Shown here: positions 23,594 to 28,071 of the stretch, piece by piece
How the letters are laid out: every line of letters starts with the position of its first letter
How positions within the stretch are numbered: position 1 is the stretch's first letter
Notes under the pieces: model-generated
What the model was told of the DNA's origin: nothing
What the model saw: the letters and a program-made list of their open reading frames with translations, nothing else
Database searches by the model: none
Translations under genes and position numbers: made by a program
Assembly: GCA_937995555.1 (NCBI GenBank)
Contig: CALKJX010000026.1
Coordinates: 1 to 28,071, forward strand
Direction of reading: 5' to 3'
From: an uncultured Elioraea sp.
GTDB taxonomy: Bacteria > Pseudomonadota > Alphaproteobacteria > Acetobacterales > Acetobacteraceae
DNA length: 28,071 nucleotides

Positions 23594-24741
23594 ACCGTCG
23601 CCGCAGAGCCGAGCACGCCGGTCACCTGCGCCGACAGCGTGCCGCCATTGCCGTGCACCAGCGCGACATCGCAGTCCTTCACCTGGCGCTCGCCCGCCGC
23701 ACCGCGCAGCTGCGTCACCGCCTCGATGATCAGGAACAGCCCGTACATCCCGGGATGCACGCAGGAGAGCCCGCCGCCGTTGGTGTTCACCGCCAGCCGG
23801 CCACCAGGCGCGATCGCCCCGCCCTCGACGAAGCGCCCCGCCTCCCCCTTCGGGCAGAAGCCGAGATCCTCGAGGAACAGCAGCGTGCAGATCGTGAAGG
23901 CGTCATAGAGCATCGCCAGCTTCACGTCCGACAGCGAAACACCGGCGTGCGCAAGCGCGCGCGGCCCGCTCTCCGAGGCGGCGGTGATCGTCAGATCCGG
24001 CATCGTGCTGATCGCGCGATGCCACTGCGCCCCCGCGCCGCCGAGGAAATACACCGGCGGCTTGGCGAGGTGCCGCGCCCGATCCGCGCGCGTCATGACG
24101 CAGGCTGCGCCGCCGTCGGTGACGAGGCAGCAATCGAGCACCGTCAGCGGATCGCTGATCATCCGGCTGGCGAGCACGTCCGCGACGCTGAGCGGGCCAC
24201 GCGCGAAGGCCTCCGGGTTCAGCTGCGCCCAGGCCCGCGCCGCCACCGCCACCTCGGCCAACTGCTCGCGCGTGGTGCCGAACTGGTGCATGTGCCGGCT
24301 CGCCGCCAGCGCGTACGCCGTCAGCGGCATGCGCGGCTTGAACGGCGCCTCCCACACCTGCGGCTCGCTCATCGAGACGAGCCTCCCGCCCGCGGTACGC
24401 TGGTTCGAGCCGTAGCAGATCAACGCCACGTCGCACAACCCGGCATCGAGCGCGAGCGCAGCATGCAGGAGATGCGCCTCGAAGCTGGCGCCGCCGATGT
24501 TGGTACCGTCGACGAAACGGGGGCGCAGGCCGAGATACTCGGCGACCGACAGCGTCGGGAACGCATGCGTGCTGGTCGCGGCGAAGATGCCGTCGACATC
24601 CGACAGTTTGAGTCCGGCATCGGCGATCGCGTTCAGCGATGCCTCGCCCAGCAGCTCGATCGCGGAACGACCCGGGGCCTCGCCGGTGCCGGCCGTGCCG
24701 ATGCCGACGACCGCGGTCTTGCCCCTCAGCGCATGTGCCAT
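23590..24741 (-). CDS. Thiolase-like protein (SCP-x/lipid-transfer type) lacking the nucleophilic cysteine
   Basis: The 383-residue protein has the SCP-x-type thiolase fold: TAVVGIGTAGTGEAPGRSAI at the start, GGASFEAHLLHAALALDAGL (83-102) where thiolases have GG-x-C, LYDAFTICTLLFLEDLGFCP (278-297), and NGGGLSCVHPGMYGLF with H329. The nucleophilic cysteine position reads Ser86, and the second cysteine motif is replaced by H363-G-N-G-G. It is therefore unlikely to perform normal thiolysis. Y279 in YDAF corresponds by eye to a tyrosine region important in the retro-aldolase Ltp2. It is paired with a DUF35 gene upstream, as Ltp2 is with the DUF35 domain of ChsH2. Confidence 0.88.
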   Translation of the reverse strand: MAHALRGKTAVVGIGTAGTGEAPGRSAIELLGEASLNAIADAGLKLSDVDGIFAATSTHAFPTLSVAEYLGLRPRFVDGTNIGGASFEAHLLHAALALDAGLCDVALICYGSNQRTAGGRLVSMSEPQVWEAPFKPRMPLTAYALAASRHMHQFGTTREQLAEVAVAARAWAQLNPEAFARGPLSVADVLASRMISDPLTVLDCCLVTDGGAACVMTRADRARHLAKPPVYFLGGAGAQWHRAISTMPDLTITAASESGPRALAHAGVSLSDVKLAMLYDAFTICTLLFLEDLGFCPKGEAGRFVEGGAIAPGGRLAVNTNGGGLSCVHPGMYGLFLIIEAVTQLRGAAGERQVKDCDVALVHGNGGTLSAQVTGVLGSAATV

Positions 24742-24762
24742 GTCAGGAAATCCTCAATGAAC

Positions 24763-24814
24763 GCAGGGCGCCGCCCTGCACCCGCCGGGGGGCCGGAAGA
24801 CCCCCCGGCCCCCC
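24763..24814. repeat. Two GC-rich hairpins between the OB-fold and thiolase genes
   Basis: GCAGGGC (24763-24769) pairs with GCCCTGC (24773-24779), and GGGGGGCCGG (24787-24796) pairs with CCGGCCCCCC (24805-24814); an alternative 9-bp pairing of GCCGGGGGG with CCCCCCGGC overlaps the second. They fill most of the 75-bp gap, the only large gap inside an otherwise overlapping operon, and could tune expression between its first and second genes. Confidence 0.6.
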
Positions 24815-24816
24815 CT

Positions 24817-25200
24817 TCAAGCCGGATCGAAGACGATGCCCGGCGCCCCGTCGACCTCGGCGATGCGCGCCTTCACGCGCTGGCCGATCTTCACCGCCGT
24901 CGGCGGCACGCCCTCGACGCGGCTCATCATCCGCACACCCTCGTCGAGCTCGACGATCGCGATGTTGTAGTCGTTGGAGGACCCGTCGGGGTTCGGGCGC
25001 TGGCGGGCGACGGTGGTCGCGTAGACCGTGCCGAGGCCGCTCGCCGGCACCCATTCGAGATCGCGCTCGCCCGTGCCCGGCAGGGCCACGCGCGGATAGA
25101 AGACGTGGCGCCCGGTGGACGGGCTGCGCTGGATCATGAAACGGCCTTCCTTCAGGAAGGCGCGAAACGTCGCCTCAGGGCCCTGCCCCGCCTCGGTCAT
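24817..25200 (-). CDS. DUF35/OB-fold acyl-CoA-associated protein without zinc cysteines
   Basis: The 127-residue protein has the two-part plan of DUF35 proteins: an N-terminal helix and knuckle region (ATFRAFLKEGRFMIQRSPST, then GRHVFYPRVALPGTGERDLE) and a C-terminal OB fold (WVPASGLGTVYATTVARQRP, NYNIAIVELDEGVRMMSRVE-like strands, IGQRVKARIAEV). The rubredoxin-like cysteine pairs normally found at residues about 26-45 are absent; the protein has no cysteine at all. DUF35 proteins act as partners of SCP-x-type thiolases and aldolases. The ATG at 25200 is preceded by GAGGAGG, and it is the first gene of the CoA operon. Confidence 0.88.
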   Translation of the reverse strand: MTEAGQGPEATFRAFLKEGRFMIQRSPSTGRHVFYPRVALPGTGERDLEWVPASGLGTVYATTVARQRPNPDGSSNDYNIAIVELDEGVRMMSRVEGVPPTAVKIGQRVKARIAEVDGAPGIVFDPA

Positions 25201-25261
25201 GGATGCCTCCTCACCTCTCCATCGGCGGAGAGGATGACCGGTCACGGCCTTGGCGGCAACC

Positions 25262-26380
25262 TCAGCTCTGCGCGTCCGGCGCCACCGCGATGCAGCTCTG
25301 CCCGGTGCGCTCCACGCGCTGGCACGCCGCGACCGCCGCCGTCGCCGAAAGCCCGACGAGCCGCGCGCGCACCAGCGTGCCGTTGGTGGTGACGACCGAC
25401 GCGATCGCCACCTGCGCCCCGCCGAGCAGCTCGGGTGCCGCGCGCCGCGCCTGCTCGACCGCATGGCGCGCCGGACCATGGCTCTGGAACGCGCCGACCT
25501 GGATCGCCCAGCCGCCGCCGATCTGCGACGGCACCGGCGCGCCGAGCGTGGGCGCGGCCTGGGCCGACGAGATCAGACGGAACCGGGCCGCGGGGGGCGG
25601 CGGGGCGGACGGCGGCAGCGCAGCGCGGGCGATCACCGGCTCGCGCACCGGCGCGGTGACCGGTGCCGGCGCGGGCGCAACCACCGCCGGCGGACGCGGC
25701 GGTGTCGGCGGGCGATACGCAAGCTGCGTCGGCTGGCTGCGCACCGGGCGCCGCAGGCCCGGCGGAATGTTCGTCGGCACCGCCGCCGCGGCATAGACCT
25801 CGGGCGCGGCACGGTTGCGCGGCGCAACGCCGTCGATGCGCGGGGCGATCATCGCGACATAGCGCCGCGTCTCGTCCGGCAGGCCGCGCTGGCGCGCGAG
25901 ATAGCGGTCGAAGGTGCCGGGACCGGCATTGTACGCGGCGAGGAACCCGGGCGAGCCGAACCGATCGTACATCTCGCGCAGATAGGCCGTGCCGGCCAGG
26001 ATGTTGTCGCGCGGATGGAACGGATCGCCGCCGAGCTGATAGCGCGCCCTGAGCTCCTCCCAGGTCGCCGGCATGATCTGCATCAGCCCCATCGCGCCGG
26101 CCGAGGAGATCGCGTCATGGCGACCGGCGCTCTCCACCCGCATCACCTCGCGGATCCACGTCTCGGGCACGTCGTGCATCACCGCCGCCTCGGCGATGTA
26201 GGGACCCCAGGGATCATGCGGCGGGCCGGGCGGGGTGTAATGGCCGGCGGTGTATCCGCCATGGCGGACACTCGCCCGATCGGACGCGCAAGCGGCGGCC
26301 AGCAGCACCAGCGCCGCCAGCCCCGCACTGCGGAGCACGGGGCGCATCCGGAGGGTCGAGGGCAGGTGCGGCGTGATCAT
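25262..26380 (-). CDS. Lytic transglycosylase lipoprotein with SPOR domain (paralog 1)
   Basis: The 372-residue protein has a hydrophobic leader ending LAALVLLAAAC (Cys31, lipobox), an SLT domain with catalytic E83 (REVMRVESAGRHDAIS), GAMGLMQIMPATW (95-107) and FLAAYNAGPGTFDRYLARQ (146-164), a proline/alanine-rich linker, and a C-terminal SPOR-like domain (GGGWAIQVGAFQSHGPARHA, VRARLVGLSATAAVAACQRV). It would cleave glycan strands from the outer-membrane side and bind denuded glycan through SPOR, probably at the septum. ATG 26380 is chosen because MITP is conserved at the start of the paralog; an internal ATG at 26347 also gives a good lipoprotein leader. Confidence 0.92.
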   Translation of the reverse strand: MITPHLPSTLRMRPVLRSAGLAALVLLAAACASDRASVRHGGYTAGHYTPPGPPHDPWGPYIAEAAVMHDVPETWIREVMRVESAGRHDAISSAGAMGLMQIMPATWEELRARYQLGGDPFHPRDNILAGTAYLREMYDRFGSPGFLAAYNAGPGTFDRYLARQRGLPDETRRYVAMIAPRIDGVAPRNRAAPEVYAAAAVPTNIPPGLRRPVRSQPTQLAYRPPTPPRPPAVVAPAPAPVTAPVREPVIARAALPPSAPPPPAARFRLISSAQAAPTLGAPVPSQIGGGWAIQVGAFQSHGPARHAVEQARRAAPELLGGAQVAIASVVTTNGTLVRARLVGLSATAAVAACQRVERTGQSCIAVAPDAQS

Positions 26381-26587
26381 CAAGGCTCGGGTCCCCAGAA
26401 CACCAAGAGAACACCGCAGGCTATGCCCTGGTGTTCAGCTCATGTGTCAGTATCCAGGCCTAAAGCCTTAAAGAATCGTCGCCGCGCGAGCAACGGGATT
26501 GAAGTCGCGGTGGGCAACCCGGCTGCGCGCCGCAGCGCGGCCGTGGCATCCCGGCAACACCCGCGCGGGGCAACCCGGGCGTCAGGG
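26381..26587. other. Intergenic region between the two transglycosylase genes, with repeated GAACACC boxes
   Basis: Of these 207 bp, the part next to paralog 1 is AT-richer. GAACACC occurs at 26398-26404 and 26409-26415 (start-to-start 11 bp) and inverted as GGTGTTC at 26430-26436. The second box and the inverted box form a 10-bp stem with a GC bulge (26409-26436, loop CTATGC). At 26542-26567 lies an element shared with the region upstream of paralog 2. No clear sigma-70 promoter was identified. Confidence 0.55.
26542..26567. repeat. Conserved upstream element, copy 1
   Basis: CGTGGCAT, four variable bases, then GCAACACCCGCGCG; the same 8+4+14 arrangement is at 27830-27855. It lies 161 bp upstream of the paralog 1 ATG, against 159 bp for copy 2 and paralog 2. 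Confidence 0.65.
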
Positions 26588-27670
26588 TCAGCCGCGGGCG
26601 GCCGGCGCCACCGTGAAACACGCCTGCCCGCGGCGCTCCACCAGCCGGCAGGCGGCCCGCGCCGCCTCGGGCGAGAGCCCGACCAGCCGCGCGCGCACGA
26701 ACCTGCCGTTCGGCGTCTCCACATCGGGTGTCGCCGCCAGCGCGTGCGCGAGCAGGTCCGGTGCAGCGTCCCGCGCCTGGTCGATCGCGCCGCGCGCCGG
26801 CTCGACGGTGCGGAAGGCGCCGACCTGGATCGCCCAGGCGCCGATGACGGTGGGGGCAGGCGGTTCCTGGACGCCCTGCTGCGGCGACGCGGCGGGCGCG
26901 GGCGCCGGCGCGGCCGATCCCGAGGCCCGGACAGGCTCCGCGGCGACCGTTCCGACCACGGCCGGAGCGGGCGGGTCGGGCGGGGGCAGCGGCGGCCGCC
27001 AGGCGAGCGCGACCGGGGCCGTGGGCGCGATGCGGGGCGGCACGCCCAGCAGCGAGGCCGGGACGGCAGCGTAGACCGCCGGCGCGGCGCGGTTCTCGGG
27101 CGAGATGCCGTCGATCCGTGGCGCGATCAACGCGACGAAGCGGCGCGTCTCGCGCGGCAGCGGATGGGCGCGCGCGAGGTGGCGCGAGAACGCGCCGGGG
27201 CCAGCATTGTAGGCGGCCAGGAACCCGGGCGAGCCGAAGCGGTCGTACATCTCGCGGATGTAGGCGGTGCCAGCGAGGATGTTGTCACGCGGATCGAACG
27301 GATCGTGACCGAGCCGATAGCGCAGCCGCAGCTCGCGCCAGGTGCCCGGCATCACCTGCATCAGCCCCATCGCGCCGGCGGGCGAGACCGCGCGCCGCCG
27401 GCCGCTGCTCTCGCGGTCGATCACCTCGCGTATCCACACCTCGGGAACGTCGTGCAGCGCGGCGGCCTCGGCGATGTGCTGTCCCCAGGGATCGAAGAGA
27501 CTGTCGGCCGGGGCCACGTAGTCGTGGATCACGGGATGCTGGCCCAGCCGCACCGGCTCGCGCGGCGGGCGATCCGCGGCACATCCCGTCGCGAGCAGGA
27601 GCACGGACGCCGCAAGCCCGCGCAGCCCCAGGTGTCGATCGGCGATCCCCGGGCAGCGCGGCGTGATCAT
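26588..27670 (-). CDS. Lytic transglycosylase lipoprotein with SPOR domain (paralog 2)
   Basis: The 360-residue protein has the same plan as its downstream neighbour: leader LRGLAASVLLLATGC (Cys30), SLT domain with E87 (REVIDRESSGRRRAVS), GAMGLMQVMPGTW and FLAAYNAGPGAFSRHLARA, proline/alanine-rich linker, and SPOR-like end (GAWAIQVGAFRTVEPARGAI, VRARLVGLSPEAARAACRLV). The SLT domains are strikingly alike (for example NILAGTAY-REMYDRFGSPGF in both), while linkers and SPOR ends differ more. ATG 27670 (MITPRCPG) follows GGAGGA about 9 bases upstream; an in-frame ATG at 27709 is weaker. The pair is a tandem duplication. Confidence 0.92.
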   Translation of the reverse strand: MITPRCPGIADRHLGLRGLAASVLLLATGCAADRPPREPVRLGQHPVIHDYVAPADSLFDPWGQHIAEAAALHDVPEVWIREVIDRESSGRRRAVSPAGAMGLMQVMPGTWRELRLRYRLGHDPFDPRDNILAGTAYIREMYDRFGSPGFLAAYNAGPGAFSRHLARAHPLPRETRRFVALIAPRIDGISPENRAAPAVYAAVPASLLGVPPRIAPTAPVALAWRPPLPPPDPPAPAVVGTVAAEPVRASGSAAPAPAPAASPQQGVQEPPAPTVIGAWAIQVGAFRTVEPARGAIDQARDAAPDLLAHALAATPDVETPNGRFVRARLVGLSPEAARAACRLVERRGQACFTVAPAARG

Positions 27671-27829
27671 CAGGATGCGTCCTCCAGCCATGGACGGCGC
27701 AGCGGCCACTGCGACGCGGCGTTGCGGCGCCGGGCGGATGAACCCTAGAGACGGCTGGCGGAGTCGCGTCTCGCGGGAAGATTGCGCGCGCCGAGTCGGA
27801 CTCGCGCGCTCTCGCAGACGCCGCGCGCG

Positions 27830-27855
27830 CGTGGCATGCTCGCAACACCCGCGCG
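27830..27855. repeat. Conserved upstream element, copy 2
   Basis: CGTGGCAT, four variable bases, then GCAACACCCGCGCG, matching 26542-26567. In this copy the element also lies just before the start of the plus-strand lipoprotein, so it may belong to that gene's promoter region. Confidence 0.65.
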
Positions 27856-27869
27856 AGTCGCTCGTGGAG

Positions 27870-28071
27870 GTGGTCCTGCGCGCCGTCCTGCCTGTGCTGC
27901 TGCTGGCCTGCGCCGCCGCCTGCGCGCGCCCGCCGCCGCCACCTGCGGCCGCGCCGGCCGCCGATGTGCCCGCCCCCGCTCAGCACCGCCTCGGAACGAT
28001 CCTCGCGATCCGTCCGCTCGCGGCGGGCAGTGCCGAGCACATCGTGCGCGCCGACAGCGGCGCGACGATCG
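27870..28071 (+). CDS. Small lipoprotein, N-terminal part (runs off the window)
   Basis: A plus-strand frame is open from before 27864 to the end. It encodes a lipoprotein-like leader, LRAVLPVLLLACAAACARPP, a short proline/alanine-rich stretch, and then HRLGTILAIRPLAAGSAEHI, which resembles the start of the strand-forming region in SlyB/PcP-like small outer-membrane lipoproteins. Candidate starts are GTG 27864, GTG 27870 and CTG 27876. GGAGG at 27866-27870 favours CTG 27876, which would place an arginine as residue 2 of a classic signal, but GTG 27870 is reported because it is a standard start. The gene diverges from transglycosylase paralog 2. Identity is uncertain because the rest is missing. 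Confidence 0.55.
   Translation, partial: MVLRAVLPVLLLACAAACARPPPPPAAAPAADVPAPAQHRLGTILAIRPLAAGSAEHIVRADSGATI

Noticed and set aside
25250..27748. An 832-residue plus-strand open frame over the transglycosylase genes
   Set aside because: It is arginine-rich shadow coding. The minus strand carries lipoprotein leaders, SLT catalytic motifs and SPOR domains.

Overview
The window is GC-rich, tightly packed bacterial DNA with strong G/C bias at third codon positions, ATGA/GTGA stop-start overlaps and several GTG, TTG and possibly CTG starts. Gene content (two TRAP transporters, a bacterial-type ferredoxin-NADP reductase, RlmJ, GpsA, and CoA-linked catabolic genes with a DUF35-type OB-fold protein) suggests an alphaproteobacterium, probably Acetobacteraceae/Rhodospirillales. 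That placement is inference from style and gene content, not from a marker gene. No rRNA, tRNA, CRISPR array or insertion sequence was found.

Layout. (1) 1-1437, plus: the 3' part of a sodium:solute (acetate-type) symporter, a hairpin, then two 108-residue membrane proteins. (2) 1558-5885, plus: an FMO-like flavoprotein followed by TRAP system 1 (DctP, DctQ, DctM). (3) 5886-6072: a short non-coding stretch carrying the second copy of a 42-bp repeat that also forms the end of the gene at 1111-1437. (4) 6073-6465: small membrane protein. (5) 6472-10468, minus: TRAP system 2 (Tat-exported DctP, DctQ, DctM) and a degenerate hydratase-like protein, with a strong hairpin between dctP and dctQ. (6) 10700-13268, plus: a MarR-family regulator with a TTG start and a near-perfect operator in its own promoter, overlapping a ferredoxin-NADP reductase, then an enamidase-type amidohydrolase. 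(7) 13265-15993, plus: a chain of overlapping genes, namely a small helical protein with an apparent CTG start, a GNAT acetyltransferase, rlmJ and gpsA. (8) 15996-17387, minus: an amidase-signature enzyme. (9) 17450-18366, minus: a lipoprotein gene broken by a one-base frameshift in an A-run. (10) 18501-25200, minus: a seven-gene CoA-thioester catabolic operon. (11) 25262-27670, minus: two tandem paralogous lipoproteins with a lytic transglycosylase domain and a SPOR domain. (12) From about 27870, plus: the beginning of a small lipoprotein that runs off the window.

How the parts may work together. The window looks like a scavenging and catabolism region: three uptake systems for organic acids, a MarR switch placed between TRAP system 2 and the reductase/enamidase genes, and an operon that activates an unknown acid with CoA and shortens it. 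In that operon the thiolase-like protein lacks the usual nucleophilic cysteine and the DUF35 protein has no cysteines at all. Together with a MaoC hydratase this resembles the retro-aldol cleavage module known from steroid side-chain breakdown rather than ordinary thiolysis. The most unusual items are the enamidase next to a ferredoxin reductase, the Cys-less thiolase/OB-fold pair, the 42-bp dispersed repeat that doubles as a protein C-terminus, the genes with non-standard starts, and the transglycosylase duplication that kept an upstream element at nearly the same distance.
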